From assembly GCF_005116445.1 (NCBI RefSeq), contig NZ_SWBQ01000003.1, positions 558,001-622,000 on the forward strand: a stretch of DNA of 64,000 bases, written 5' to 3'. The notes under the pieces are model-generated. The model searched no databases. It was not told the origin of the DNA and saw only the letters and a program-made list of their open reading frames with translations. The position numbers and the translations under genes were made by a program. This stretch comes from Pedobacter frigoris (GTDB taxonomy: Bacteria; Bacteroidota; Bacteroidia; Sphingobacteriales; Sphingobacteriaceae). Positions 54,562 to 64,000 of this stretch are shown here, in pieces (the first letter of the stretch is position 1; the number at the start of each line of letters is the position of its first letter).

Positions 54562-55221
54562 ATGTATAATAAAAGTGATATTGAATTAAAGGTAGCTGAA
54601 TTTTTATTACAAATAAAAGCAATAAAGTTACAACCTAATAATCCATTTACATGGGCTTCTGGTTGGAAATCTCCTATTTACTGTGACAATAGGATCACCC
54701 TTTCCCATCCTTCGGTTAGAACCTATATCAGACAGAAACTTAGTCAACTGATTCAGGAAGAATTTGGCTCAGTAGACTTAATTGCTGGTGTTGCAACAGC
54801 CGGCATCCCTCAGGGCGCTTTAGTAGCTCAGGAACTGGGACTGCCATTTGCTTATGTAAGATCAAAAGCAAAAGAACATGGTACAGGAAGTCTGATTGAA
54901 GGAGAAATTGTAGAAGGGCAGCGTGTAGTAGTAATAGAAGACCTCATCTCGACAGGAAAAAGTAGCTTACAGGCTGTTGATGCACTTAGAAATGCAGGAC
55001 TGTCAGTAGCTGGTCTTGTAGCCATCTTCACCTACGGCTTTGATCAGGCCGACGAGAACTTTGCTGCAGCTAAATGCCGTTACGCTACGTTATCTAATTA
55101 CAATACGCTAATCGAATATGCAGCGGAACATAGTTTCATTGCACAGAAAGATGTAGATCTTTTAACGCAGTGGCGTAGAAACCCTTCCGAATGGGGAAAA
55201 CAATTAGAACAACTAACTTAA
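54562..55221 (+). CDS. pyrE: Orotate phosphoribosyltransferase
   Basis: Makes OMP from orotate and PRPP in pyrimidine synthesis. 219 residues: YVRSKAKEHGTGSLIEG is the flexible loop, VVVIEDLISTGKSS the PRPP-binding motif (about 128-141). Upstream 54288-54561 holds no gene. An SRPBCC gene follows 7 bases later and is probably cotranscribed. Confidence 0.95.
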   Translation: MYNKSDIELKVAEFLLQIKAIKLQPNNPFTWASGWKSPIYCDNRITLSHPSVRTYIRQKLSQLIQEEFGSVDLIAGVATAGIPQGALVAQELGLPFAYVRSKAKEHGTGSLIEGEIVEGQRVVVIEDLISTGKSSLQAVDALRNAGLSVAGLVAIFTYGFDQADENFAAAKCRYATLSNYNTLIEYAAEHSFIAQKDVDLLTQWRRNPSEWGKQLEQLT

Positions 55222-55228
55222 GAATAAT

Positions 55229-55627
55229 ATGACAGTTATCGAAAGCAGTACTGAATTGAACCTGCCCGTAGAAACAGTTTACGTTTTTTTGGCCGACTTA
55301 AATAATCATCAGCAATTAATGCCCGAGAATATTTATAACTGGTCGTCAACAGAAGACGAAGCTAGTTTCACAATTCAAAATATGGCTAAACTTGCGATCA
55401 GAATCTCTGAGCGTAAGGAGAATCAGGAACTTACGGCAATCCCTACTGAAAAACCACCATTTGATGTGGAATTGAAATGGACTGTAGCTGATAACGGAAA
55501 AGGTGGTACCATAGCTAAACATATCATTTCAGCTGATTTGAATATGATGATGAAAATGCTCGCCTCAGGGCCACTGCAGAAACTTGCTGATCATCAAACA
55601 CAAAAGCTAACTGAAGTCTTAAAATAG
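55229..55627 (+). CDS. SRPBCC family protein
   Basis: A 132-residue START/Bet v1-like helix-grip fold protein (ESSTELNLPVETVYVFLADLNNHQQLMP, TVADNGKGGTIAKHIISADLN, MMMKMLASGPLQKLADHQTQKLTEVL). Binds a hydrophobic ligand in principle. Coupled to pyrE by position only. Confidence 0.85.
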   Translation: MTVIESSTELNLPVETVYVFLADLNNHQQLMPENIYNWSSTEDEASFTIQNMAKLAIRISERKENQELTAIPTEKPPFDVELKWTVADNGKGGTIAKHIISADLNMMMKMLASGPLQKLADHQTQKLTEVLK

Positions 55628-55644
55628 CCCTCCTTTAAAATAAG

Positions 55645-55677
55645 AAAAAAGCTGATCTTTTAGGATCAGCTTTTTTT
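55645..55677. terminator. Bidirectional terminator between pyrE-SRPBCC and the lipoprotein gene
   Basis: Stem AAAAAAGCTGATC/GATCAGCTTTTTT (13 bp) with a 6-base loop, strong T-tract on both sides, located between converging genes. Confidence 0.9.
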
Positions 55678-55684
55678 ATGACTG

Positions 55685-57352
55685 TTATTGAGGCTCCAGT
55701 ACCCACTGCTGGTTATTTCCTCCACTCGCTCCGCTCAGTGCATACAATATCATCTTTGTACCACTGGTTGTACTACTTCCGGGATTATCCAATACATAAT
55801 GATTAGATAGATTGCTTTGAATATAATATTTACCGCTTCCAACAGAAACAAGGTTCCATTGCTGATTTAAATTGTTCGTAACCTGGTACTGAATTAAATT
55901 TACACCAGAAGTCTGAATACTACCTGCTACATCTATTGCTTTATTGCTATTTCTGTTGACCAGTACTGTAGCTCCGCCCTGACTGCTCAACTGCCATTGC
56001 TGTCCATAGTTAGTACTACTTGTGCTTTGCACTACATAAGCGTTATTTGCTGTGCTGTTGTTTTCTATCGCAAGGTATAGCCCACTAGAGAAGTTTTTAA
56101 TCTTATACCAGGTAGAAGAACCAGAAGCTGTAAATGCAGCGGTAACTGCGGCCGAAACTTGATTAAAGATATCTGTAATCGTTACTCTAGCTGTATAGTT
56201 ACCTGCAGCAAGAGTTGTAGAAATTGCAGCAGTTCTTTTTTGTGGCAGCACCTCTTCAACTGTCTGCACTACAGTACCAGATCCATTCAATATTTCTACT
56301 TTAGAGGATAGTTGTGGCGTTTTTGTGGCATTGGTAGTCCAGCTAACGTTTATCGTTCCCGAAGTATAGCTTGCAGAAACCGAACTAACAGTACCTACAG
56401 TAAGTGTTGGTGCCGACCCCTGATTTGTTTGCACAGGTAAACTCAGCGTACGTCCGGTTCCAAAAGCTGCACTTGGCTGTACATTACCACCGTGCTCCAT
56501 AAAGTATGCATCTTCTGTAGCATCATAACCTGAATTAAATGCCCGGTCATAAATACCATTTCGCCCTGCATCATTTGCATTGGCACTGAATGTCCTACTG
56601 GAGTGCTTTTGCCAGGTATTACTGGTATTTAAATTCCAGCAGTCTTTAAAATATGCTTTTCGAATGAAACTTCCGTCATAATTCGGATTAGTACCCACCC
56701 AATTTTCCAGGAAGGAATCATTACCTGAACCGAGAAATGTAGTTCTTTCTACCATTGCCAATGTAGAAGTATGAAACCAGGTACCGGTAGATATATTTTG
56801 GATGAATGTACCTATGAATAATTCTCCATTTCTCTTCCATGCACGTAACGCGATGTTATACCATGTATTTAAGGACCATTGATAAGGATTGATCGTCTTC
56901 CATCCGTCACCTTCTCCTCCGAATCTGCTGGTTACAGTATTTGAAGCAGAATAAGCTACCCTCGAATAAACGCCTCCAGCGGTATTAGGATCCCATAACG
57001 ACGAAATCAGAATATTCGGTGTACCGAAGGATTGATCTGGAGTCTGCTGTAAACCTGCATAGCCTCCACTGTAATTATGGACGGAAAAATATTCAGTATT
57101 GGCAGACTGCGTGATTTTAATCTTGTGAATTTTGGCTATAGCATCAGAAGGAAATGAAAAAAAGATATGCTGTGAAGGCGCCGCATTCTCTCCTGCAACT
57201 AAAGCCACACTGCCAGATTGTTGTGTTCCAACAGCTAGCTTTTCTTGCTTAACTGTGTCTGCCACTGGTATTTTCGCACATGAAAATAGAGTAATTAAAA
57301 CCGTAAATGCTAACATTTTTGTAATCAGTTGTTTAATGGTTGGTTTTTTCAT
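55685..57352 (-). CDS. Lipoprotein with DUF3472 and ricin-type lectin domains
   Basis: A 555-residue surface lipoprotein: signal with lipobox FSC-type Cys25 (VLITLFSCAKIP), a DUF3472 domain (about 60-235, HIFFSFPSDAIAK, YSRVAYSASNTVTSRFGGEGDGW, FIRKAYFKDCWNL), a further DUF5077-like region, a fibronectin-type segment (about 325-415), and a C-terminal RicinB_lectin_2 beta-trefoil (about 418-555, QQWQLSSQ, QQWNLVS, QQWVLEPQ). Likely binds and handles glycans at the cell surface. Substrate unknown; no PUL neighbours. Confidence 0.85.
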   Translation of the reverse strand: MKKPTIKQLITKMLAFTVLITLFSCAKIPVADTVKQEKLAVGTQQSGSVALVAGENAAPSQHIFFSFPSDAIAKIHKIKITQSANTEYFSVHNYSGGYAGLQQTPDQSFGTPNILISSLWDPNTAGGVYSRVAYSASNTVTSRFGGEGDGWKTINPYQWSLNTWYNIALRAWKRNGELFIGTFIQNISTGTWFHTSTLAMVERTTFLGSGNDSFLENWVGTNPNYDGSFIRKAYFKDCWNLNTSNTWQKHSSRTFSANANDAGRNGIYDRAFNSGYDATEDAYFMEHGGNVQPSAAFGTGRTLSLPVQTNQGSAPTLTVGTVSSVSASYTSGTINVSWTTNATKTPQLSSKVEILNGSGTVVQTVEEVLPQKRTAAISTTLAAGNYTARVTITDIFNQVSAAVTAAFTASGSSTWYKIKNFSSGLYLAIENNSTANNAYVVQSTSSTNYGQQWQLSSQGGATVLVNRNSNKAIDVAGSIQTSGVNLIQYQVTNNLNQQWNLVSVGSGKYYIQSNLSNHYVLDNPGSSTTSGTKMILYALSGASGGNNQQWVLEPQ

Positions 57353-57589
57353 TTTTGTTTTAGGTTATATTAGGATAATTAAGAATTCGCAACAGTTATG
57401 AATCAACGCACTGCAAAAGCCTACCCATAAAATAACCCAGGGCTTTTGTCCCTATCTTTAAGTGTGTTATTTAAAGACGATAATCTAAATTAACTATTGA
57501 TTTATCAATCACCTCTTAAAACACTACACAAACGATTGCGCACAAACTGAAAACCGCAGGAAAGCTATTTTTTGAATGATTATTTTTTC

Positions 57590-57895
57590 TTATAAAGATA
57601 TTAATCCGCTACATTTATCTGATTTACAGAGTATTTCATCATCTTTAAGATCAAAAAAGCCCGTTTTTTCATTTTTTACAATGCAAACGTTTGAGTAATA
57701 TAATGTCGACAGTGGTTTCCAGCACTCCGGCACAAGTGACCAGTCAGTTTGAACAGTAGCTGTGCTGTATATTGGAGTTACTTTTATATTAGTTTTATAT
57801 TGCTTCTTTTTTGCTAAAGCAAAACAATAGCAAAAGAGAAGCAAAAGAATAGCAAAAGGATAGCAAAAGAAAACTACTGCACAATACCAGTTCAT
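57590..57895 (-). CDS. Doubtful reading frame over a tandem repeat
   Basis: A 101-codon frame from the ATG at 57895 (MNWYCAVVFFCYP). The hydrophobic stretch FAILLLLFCYCFALA is encoded by five copies of an 11-bp repeat, then a polar, Cys-containing tail follows. No homologue is recognised. It could be a chance frame; if real it is a small membrane protein. Bases 57353-57589 show no gene. Confidence 0.25.
   Translation of the reverse strand: MNWYCAVVFFCYPFAILLLLFCYCFALAKKKQYKTNIKVTPIYSTATVQTDWSLVPECWKPLSTLYYSNVCIVKNEKTGFFDLKDDEILCKSDKCSGLISL
57818..57872. repeat. Five tandem copies of an 11-bp unit (consensus AGCAAAAGAAT)
   Basis: Units start at 57818, 57829, 57840, 57851 and 57862; the first ends CAAT, the others vary only in the last 4 bases. 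Eleven is not a multiple of three, so copy-number change would shift the frame of the overlapping doubtful gene. The arrangement has no CRISPR-like spacers. Confidence 0.85.
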
Positions 57896-57951
57896 GCTGA
57901 GCAGATCTTGCAATTACAAGAGCGTTGAAAGCGCCAAAATCAAAATGCGAT

Positions 57952-59169
57952 TTAATTGGAAAGCCTCATTTTCTTCATGACAAAATAAAATCCTATGGCT
58001 GTAAGAATGAGTGCGGCGACAGTACCCCACCAAAGCGTATCAAAGCCATAAGCCGCCGCTATTCTTGTTCCCACAAAAGGTGAAAATATATGGGCAGCAG
58101 AAAAAGAAAGCGAATTAATCCCCATATATGCGCCCCGCTTTTTAACAGAAGACCTTTGCAAAGTGATTGTTGCCATGAATGGCATAGCAAGAATTTCTGA
58201 AATACAAAACACAAACATAGCAATATACAGCACCCAAATCCCGTGAGCAAGGTTAAGAATCATGAAGGAAATTGCACATAATATTGCTCCCCAAACAATT
58301 ATTGCCAGTGATGTAAAACGCTTTTCAGCGATATGGACAAGGAGCATTTCTAATGAAAATACAACCAGGCCACTAAAGGCCAGGATGATACCTATCTCCG
58401 CTTCAGACAACAGGTAAACTGTTCGGTAGTACAATGGGAGCGTGCTTAGCAGTTGAAAAAAACAAATTGCAAAAACACAGCAAAGCAGGCTAAACAGCAT
58501 AAACAGCCTATCTTTGTAAGGGGACCTATCCACATGTTCGCCCTCTTCCTCTTTCGCTTCTTCCTTTATGGTTTTCTCATTCCCCTTGCGATTACGGAAA
58601 TAAATATAAAACAATACCGCGGAGAAAAACGCAGCTATTGCATTTCCGTAAAACAAGAAAGTATAAGAAACCGCAGCTAAAAACCCTCCTAAAGCCGGAC
58701 CAATAGAAAATCCCAGATTTAATGCCATTCTATTTAATGAAAAAGATCTGATCACATTGTCTGGCTTGGAGTAATAAGCTATGGAAACAGAATTTGCAGG
58801 TCTGAAAGTCTCAGAAATAATGCTCAGCATAAATACACCTATTGCCATAGTAACTACCTTATCCAGTTCAGGCAGCAGAAAAAACATCGGTACAGTGAGA
58901 ATCAGACTTGTCAGTTGCACTTTAAAATGGCCTATTTTGTCGGTAAGCCATCCTCCAAGAAAAGATCCGGCAACAGCTCCAATGCCAAAACAACTTAATA
59001 TAGTACCAGTGTCTTCTAATGTAAACTGAAGATGATTGATCATATAAACCCCTAAAAAGGGGATTACCATAGCTCCGCTCCTGTTGATGAGCATCACCAA
59101 TGCAAGCATCCATGCAGGTGTAGATAACCCGCGATAGGCATCCAGATACAGACGTATAAACTCTCTCAT
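57952..59169 (-). CDS. MFS transporter (multidrug/sugar-type, 12 segments)
   Basis: A 405-residue major facilitator protein: STPAWMLALVMLINRSGAMV starts segment 1, motif A GGWLTDKIGHFKVQL is near residues 75-90, twelve hydrophobic segments are present, and a charged central loop (KGNEKTIKEEAKEEEGEH, about 195-212) separates the halves. Substrate unknown. A perfect palindrome lies upstream and may be an operator. Confidence 0.85.
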   Translation of the reverse strand: MREFIRLYLDAYRGLSTPAWMLALVMLINRSGAMVIPFLGVYMINHLQFTLEDTGTILSCFGIGAVAGSFLGGWLTDKIGHFKVQLTSLILTVPMFFLLPELDKVVTMAIGVFMLSIISETFRPANSVSIAYYSKPDNVIRSFSLNRMALNLGFSIGPALGGFLAAVSYTFLFYGNAIAAFFSAVLFYIYFRNRKGNEKTIKEEAKEEEGEHVDRSPYKDRLFMLFSLLCCVFAICFFQLLSTLPLYYRTVYLLSEAEIGIILAFSGLVVFSLEMLLVHIAEKRFTSLAIIVWGAILCAISFMILNLAHGIWVLYIAMFVFCISEILAMPFMATITLQRSSVKKRGAYMGINSLSFSAAHIFSPFVGTRIAAAYGFDTLWWGTVAALILTAIGFYFVMKKMRLSN

Positions 59170-59202
59170 TTAGCCCTCAAAGTTCGGAAAATTTAAATAG
59201 AA

Positions 59203-59217
59203 TCTATCGCCAGGCGA
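59203..59217 (-). promoter_or_regulatory. Perfect palindrome upstream of the MFS gene
   Basis: TATCGCC-A-GGCGATA, 7-bp arms with a single central base, 34 bases before the start codon. Size and symmetry fit a repressor site; no regulator gene is adjacent. Confidence 0.4.
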
Positions 59218-59244
59218 TATCTTTTATCTAATCAAAATGTGTTC

Positions 59245-60870
59245 TTAGTTAAGAGAAATCCCTCTCGACTTAGCCACCTTCAGCAAAACTTCAAACATTT
59301 TTTCCGGTGCAAATGGTTTATTAAGAATATCATATACCTGTATTGCGGCAAATTTTTGCTTCACTGCAGCCATGATATCTGCGGTAAAAATGATTGGGTG
59401 TATATCCTGATATTTGTTGCGAATAATCTCAGCGAGTTCATAACCATCCATACCTGGCATGTGCAAATCAGACATTGCAACGTGATAGTGATTTTTTTCT
59501 ATGAGCTTTAGCGCCTCTCTACCGTCATGCGCACAATCAGCCTGAATACCAAAATATTCCATTTGCTTCCGTGCCACCATTAAATTTATTGAGTTATCCT
59601 CTACGAGCAGTACTTTTAGTCCGACGAGCTGATCTTTAAAAACAAAGCAGGCTGGCGCTTCTGTGGATTCGTCAATACTTTGGTTAGCAGCTATCTCCAA
59701 ATCCAGGTCAAAATGGAATTCAGAGCCCCTTTCTACTTTACTTTTTAAATACACCCTGCTGTTGTGGAGTCCGGCTAGCTTTTGTGTAATGGCCAAACCA
59801 AGACCAGTACCTGAATGTTCACGCCTTGTTGATTGCTGAACTTGTTTGAAACTTTCAAATACATGCTCTTGTAATTCATCCGGTATACCCATGCCCGTGT
59901 CTTTTACTGCAAAGTGTATTAGTGCATGATTGGATTGCGTAGAAAGCAGCTTCAATATAAGAGTTACCTTTCCATGATCCGTAAATTTTATTGCATTGCT
60001 GATTAAATTATTCAGCATCTGGCTCAAACGGATGGGGTCAACAATGAGTTTACGGGGAATGCGGCTATCAATGACACACTTGAGTTGAATATCTTTAGAT
60101 TTGGCGAAAGATTTAAATTGATTTTTAATATTTTTCACCAATTTTAACAAATCAACCTCTGTATGAATCAGATCCAGTTTCTCGCTCTCCATTTTCGTTA
60201 AATCCAGGATATCATTGATGAGTTGCATCAAATGATCTGCGGAAAAAATGAGGTTGCCAATGTATTCCTTTTGATCTGCCGTATGGTTCAATTTCAATAG
60301 GTTGGCGATTCCAATGATTCCATTCAACGGCGTCCGGATTTCATGGCTCATGACAGACAAGAATTCCGATTTGGTTTTTGACGCCTTCTCGGCAATATTT
60401 TTAGCCTCAGTCAGCGCGGCATTGCTAATTTCCAGTTGTTCTGTTGCCTTTACTAAGGCGAGATCGGCTAGTTTGCGCTCCGTGATGTTTTCTATACTCA
60501 ATACCAGCAGGTAATCCTCCAGCTTTTCTGCAATTACCACTGGCTTTATTCTGGCTTTAAACCATTCGTTAATTTCAGGATTTAAATGCGGATATTCTAC
60601 GTCCTGCACCATACCTGTTTTAATAGCCTCATTTACCGGGTTGCTGAAGGTAACGGAAAGGGGGCCTAGTACTTCCATTATTGTTTTACCGAGAAATGCC
60701 TCTTTCGGCATAAAAAGCATGCGCTCATCAGATGTCCATACATGTCTAAAGGTTTGATTACCATCGATTTCAAATACGATATCTTCTAGTGAAGTAATGA
60801 GGGATTGCAAATGGGCTGTTAATTCCTCGAGCTTTTCCTTACCGAGCTCACGAGCGCATGCTTCATTCAT
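59245..60870 (-). CDS. PAS-domain hybrid sensor histidine kinase with C-terminal receiver
   Basis: A 541-residue soluble kinase: PAS domain (about 20-130, DIVFEIDGNQTFRHVW), a short coiled linker, HisKA (SVMSHEIRTPLNGI, about 176-189), HATPase (NLISNAIKFTDHGKV, DTGMGIP, GTGLGLAI), then a receiver (VLLVEDNSINLMVARKQ, phospho-acceptor in AMSDLHMPGMDGYE). There are no membrane segments, so it senses a cytoplasmic signal through PAS. Phosphorelay through the receiver needs an Hpt partner, not seen nearby. Confidence 0.9.
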   Translation of the reverse strand: MNEACARELGKEKLEELTAHLQSLITSLEDIVFEIDGNQTFRHVWTSDERMLFMPKEAFLGKTIMEVLGPLSVTFSNPVNEAIKTGMVQDVEYPHLNPEINEWFKARIKPVVIAEKLEDYLLVLSIENITERKLADLALVKATEQLEISNAALTEAKNIAEKASKTKSEFLSVMSHEIRTPLNGIIGIANLLKLNHTADQKEYIGNLIFSADHLMQLINDILDLTKMESEKLDLIHTEVDLLKLVKNIKNQFKSFAKSKDIQLKCVIDSRIPRKLIVDPIRLSQMLNNLISNAIKFTDHGKVTLILKLLSTQSNHALIHFAVKDTGMGIPDELQEHVFESFKQVQQSTRREHSGTGLGLAITQKLAGLHNSRVYLKSKVERGSEFHFDLDLEIAANQSIDESTEAPACFVFKDQLVGLKVLLVEDNSINLMVARKQMEYFGIQADCAHDGREALKLIEKNHYHVAMSDLHMPGMDGYELAEIIRNKYQDIHPIIFTADIMAAVKQKFAAIQVYDILNKPFAPEKMFEVLLKVAKSRGISLN

Positions 60871-61074
60871 ATGATAAACAATACATTATTATACTTCATT
60901 CAATCTTTGACGTGGATAGTTATTATCAAATCAGTTGCCAAAAGTCAGATTACCACAATTCTACTTTTTTTAGCTAAAAAAACTTTGAAACAATGGTTTA
61001 TACGCGGTTTGCTGCAAAATAGTATTTGAAAGCACAAAACGTGATTATCCCGGCAAAACCCCAAACCGTAAAGG

Positions 61075-61104
61075 TTTTACCCCGATTTTTAGCTGCTATT
61101 TTTG
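61075..61104 (+). promoter_or_regulatory. Possible promoter element upstream of clpB
   Basis: TATTTTTG (61097-61104) matches TANNTTTG. The -33 part (TTT within GGTTTTAC near 61075-61078) is weak. A hairpin AAAACC/GGTTTT (61055-61060 with 61073-61078) overlaps it. The leader to the clpB ATG would be about 240 nt. The rest of 60871-61350 holds no gene. Confidence 0.3.
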
Positions 61105-61350
61105 CCCAATAACTTATCAATAGGCTCCAACTTTTTAAAATATAGATAAACTTACCATCACTAAAAGGAAAATCTCAGTAAATTCCAGTAAAAATAACCT
61201 GAATTAAACTGAACTTTTGATAATGAGCCATTTTTTCAGCATAAACCACTATTTACCAGTAATTTAGTCATAAAAAAACGATCTCTACAGACAAAATTTC
61301 CGATTTTGTACATAAAACTAAGATGGCATCTGCTTTGTTTAATGCTTGCC

Positions 61351-63954
61351 ATGAACTTCAACAATTTTACTATAAAAGCCCAGGAAGCAATTCAACAGGC
61401 TTCCGAAATAGCCCAGGGCAATCAGCAGCAGGCTATTGAGACCGCACACCTGTTAAAAGGTTTGCTAACTGTTGATGAAAATGTAGTGTCTTATGTCCTC
61501 AAAAAATTAAATGTGAATCTGAATGTTTTAAACCAGCATTTGGATACACAGATATCAAAATTCCCTAAAGTAAGCGGCAGTAGTCCTTATTTGACTTCCG
61601 GAAGCAATTCCGCTCTGCAAAAAGCGCAATCATATCTCAAAGAATTTAAAGATGAATTTGTTTCCGTAGAACATCTGTTGCTCGGTCTCCTGTCCGTTAA
61701 TGACAATACCTCAAAGCTGCTAAAAGATCAGGGTGTAAATGAAAAAGACCTTAAAAAAGCGATCGTTGCTTTAAGAGGTGACAACCATGTTACCGATCAA
61801 AATGCGGAAGCAACATACAATGCACTAAATAAATACGCAAGAAACTTAAACGAATATGCAGAATCCGGCAAGCTGGATCCTGTAATTGGTCGTGATGATG
61901 AAATCAGGAGAGTGATTCAGATCTTGTCAAGGCGTACCAAAAATAACCCGATATTAATCGGTGAACCCGGTGTTGGTAAAACTGCTATTGCGGAAGGTAT
62001 TGCTTTCCGAATCATCAAAGGCGATATTCCTACCAACCTTAAAACAAAAACTGTTTATTCTCTGGATATGGGTGCACTAATTGCAGGAGCTAAATACAAA
62101 GGAGAATTTGAAGAACGTCTGAAAGCAGTGGTCAAAGAAGTTACTCAAAGTGATGGGGATATTATTCTCTTTATTGATGAGATCCACACCCTAGTCGGCG
62201 CTGGTGGTGGGGAAGGTGCTATGGATGCAGCAAACATACTGAAGCCAGCCCTGGCCAGAGGCGAGCTGAGAGCAATCGGAGCCACAACGCTGGATGAATA
62301 TCAAAAATACCTTGAAAAAGATAAGGCTTTGGAACGCCGCTTTCAGAAAGTAATGGTAGATGAACCAGATACTCAGGATGCCATTTCTATCCTGCGGGGA
62401 TTAAAAGAGCGTTACGAAACCCATCATAAAGTGCGTATCAAAGATGAAGCAATTATTGCAGCAGTAGAAATGTCGCAGCGATACATTGCCGATCGTTTCT
62501 TACCGGATAAGGCCATAGATCTCATGGATGAGGCAGCTTCAAAGCTGCGTCTTGAAATGGATAGCGTGCCGGAGAAAGTGGATGAGTTGAACCGTAAGAT
62601 CATGCAGCTCGAAATTGAACGTGAAGCAATCAAACGGGAGAATGACACTCAAAAGGTAAAATCATTGGGCGAAGAAATTGCGAATATGTCGGCAGAGCGC
62701 GATGAGATCAAAGCCAAATGGCAGGGAGAAAAAGACCTGGTAGATAATATAAATAATGAACTGGAACAGGTAGAAAACTACAAACTGGAAGCCGATCAGG
62801 CAGAACGTGCGGGAGACTATGGAAAAGTTGCTGAGATTCGTTATGGCAAGATCAAGGAAGCGCAGGATAATGTGGAGAAGCTAAAACTTCAGCTGGAGGG
62901 TCTGCAAAGCGAAAGCCGTATGCTGAAAGAAGAAGTTACTGCAGATGATATTGCAGGTGTGGTGGGCAGGTGGACCGGCATTCCGGTGACTAAACTGGTT
63001 TCAAGTGAACGCGAGAAATTATTGAACCTGGAAAATGAATTACACAAACGTGTTGCCGGACAAGATGAAGCCATCGAAGCTATCTCTGATGCCATTCGCC
63101 GTTCCAGAGCAGGTTTGCAGGACAAACGTAAACCTATCGGATCTTTTATTTTCCTGGGGACTACCGGAGTTGGTAAAACAGAATTAGCCAAAGCACTAGC
63201 GGAGTTTCTTTTTAATGATGAGAACGCAATGACTCGCATAGATATGAGTGAGTACCAGGAACGACATGCTGTTTCGCGTCTGATCGGGGCTCCTCCGGGA
63301 TATGTGGGCTATGATGAAGGCGGACAATTAACGGAGGCGGTACGTAGAAAGCCCTATTCTGTGATCTTATTGGACGAGATTGAGAAAGCACATCCGGATG
63401 TATTTAACATTCTATTACAAGTTTTGGACGATGGAAGGTTGACTGATAATAAAGGCCGTGTGGTGAACTTTAAAAACACGATCATCATTATGACTTCGAA
63501 TATCGGATCGCACTTGATACAGGATAACTTTAAAGCACTTAGTGATGAAAATCGCGATGAAGTGATTGCGAAGACAAAAAATGAATTGTTTGAACTGCTG
63601 AAACAGACGATCAGACCAGAATTTTTAAACAGGATTGATGAGCTGATCATGTTTACGCCATTGAACCGTAATGAGCTTAGAGATATTGTAACCTTGCAAT
63701 TCAGACATGTGCAGGAAACACTTGCAGATATGGGAATAGAAATTGAAGCTTCTGAAGAAGCATTGGATTGGCTGGCAGAATTGGGTTATGACCCGCAATT
63801 TGGAGCAAGACCGTTAAAGCGTGTGATACAAAAGCGAATTCTGAATGAGCTTTCAAAAGAGATTCTTTCTGGAAAAGTGAATAAGGACAGCAAGATTAAG
63901 CTGGACATGTTTGATCATAAGTTTGTGTTTTTGAATGCGAATGAAGAAGCATAA
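61351..63954 (+). CDS. clpB: ATP-dependent chaperone ClpB
   Basis: Hsp100 disaggregase that, with DnaK, rescues aggregated proteins. About 867 residues from the ATG at 61351 ([16 protein letters not shown]), the usual start; a longer TTG frame from 61306 is unnecessary. Clp_N double repeat (about 1-140), AAA-1 with Walker A GEPGVGKT and Walker B ILFIDEIH, the coiled-coil middle domain (about 395-535), AAA-2 with GTTGVGKT and [15 protein letters not shown], and the C-terminal oligomerisation domain. Complete; no partner gene adjacent. Confidence 0.95.
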   Translation: MNFNNFTIKAQEAIQQASEIAQGNQQQAIETAHLLKGLLTVDENVVSYVLKKLNVNLNVLNQHLDTQISKFPKVSGSSPYLTSGSNSALQKAQSYLKEFKDEFVSVEHLLLGLLSVNDNTSKLLKDQGVNEKDLKKAIVALRGDNHVTDQNAEATYNALNKYARNLNEYAESGKLDPVIGRDDEIRRVIQILSRRTKNNPILIGEPGVGKTAIAEGIAFRIIKGDIPTNLKTKTVYSLDMGALIAGAKYKGEFEERLKAVVKEVTQSDGDIILFIDEIHTLVGAGGGEGAMDAANILKPALARGELRAIGATTLDEYQKYLEKDKALERRFQKVMVDEPDTQDAISILRGLKERYETHHKVRIKDEAIIAAVEMSQRYIADRFLPDKAIDLMDEAASKLRLEMDSVPEKVDELNRKIMQLEIEREAIKRENDTQKVKSLGEEIANMSAERDEIKAKWQGEKDLVDNINNELEQVENYKLEADQAERAGDYGKVAEIRYGKIKEAQDNVEKLKLQLEGLQSESRMLKEEVTADDIAGVVGRWTGIPVTKLVSSEREKLLNLENELHKRVAGQDEAIEAISDAIRRSRAGLQDKRKPIGSFIFLGTTGVGKTELAKALAEFLFNDENAMTRIDMSEYQERHAVSRLIGAPPGYVGYDEGGQLTEAVRRKPYSVILLDEIEKAHPDVFNILLQVLDDGRLTDNKGRVVNFKNTIIIMTSNIGSHLIQDNFKALSDENRDEVIAKTKNELFELLKQTIRPEFLNRIDELIMFTPLNRNELRDIVTLQFRHVQETLADMGIEIEASEEALDWLAELGYDPQFGARPLKRVIQKRILNELSKEILSGKVNKDSKIKLDMFDHKFVFLNANEEA

Positions 63955-64000
63955 TTAGCACCGTTCGTACACGATTAATAAGTACCGTCATCTCTCGCTA

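Noticed and set aside
57818..57872. CRISPR array
   Set aside because: The repeats are head-to-tail 11-mers with no spacers and no cas genes nearby.
62889..63239. 116-residue minus-strand frame inside clpB
   Set aside because: Serine-rich shadow of the AAA-2 region of clpB, no own promoter or domain.

Overview
The window looks like chromosomal DNA of a Bacteroidota bacterium, most likely a Sphingobacteriaceae (Pedobacter-like) species. The DNA is AT-rich. Several promoters match the Bacteroidota pattern (TTG or TTTG, about 19 bases, then TANNTTTG), and Shine-Dalgarno sites are scarce. Family-typical genes include a murF-alr fusion, a moxR-bat operon, DUF3822 next to rsmD and coaD, a DUF4965 glutaminase-like protein, a sulfatase, and a Tat-exported Gfo/Idh/MocA protein. 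I see no prophage, insertion sequence, CRISPR array or biosynthetic island. Most of the window is core or ordinary accessory genome.

Layout. 1-4.2 kb: the 3' end of asnS, an FMN-dependent glutamate-synthase-like protein, a tRNA t6A synthase and an NhaA antiporter. 4.2-7.95 kb: a trpDFBA operon on the minus strand. It is preceded by a short leader peptide with three consecutive Trp codons and by mutually exclusive terminator and antiterminator hairpins, so it carries a classical translation-coupled attenuator. trpE, trpG and trpC are not here. 8.0-14.9 kb: SDR enzyme, recR, sodium/solute symporter, LOG-family protein, DUF502 and murF-alr. 14.9-26.8 kb: secreted catabolic proteins (sulfatase, glutaminase-like, oxidoreductase, subtilase), tRNA-Gly and tRNA-Leu, recX, and an unusual tRNA-Cys. 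26.9-28.35 kb: a compact promoter-terminator unit that may be a small RNA, then a clearly decayed ABC-F gene. 28.3-37.7 kb: Dph6-like ATPase, a lone receiver, DUF92, LLM oxidoreductase, small proteins, an ECF sigma factor with a putative partner, Bcr/CflA transporter, DsbA-like protein and cytochrome c.

37.7-46.0 kb holds the complete moxR-DUF58-membrane protein-batA-batB-batC-batD-batE operon. Its likely promoter sits inside a long imperfect palindrome. 46-64 kb: GT39 transferase with GtrA, a histidine kinase convergent with a stand-alone four-helix-bundle sensor, a RecD-like helicase, DUF3822-rsmD-coaD, a Nudix protein, pyrE with an SRPBCC protein, a DUF3472/ricin-type lipoprotein, an 11-bp tandem repeat, an MFS transporter, a hybrid histidine kinase, and clpB.

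The best discoveries are regulatory rather than a new protein system: the trp attenuator, the candidate small-RNA unit, the palindromic bat promoter and the mismatched tRNA-Cys. I do not find convincing evidence of a wholly new multi-gene system.
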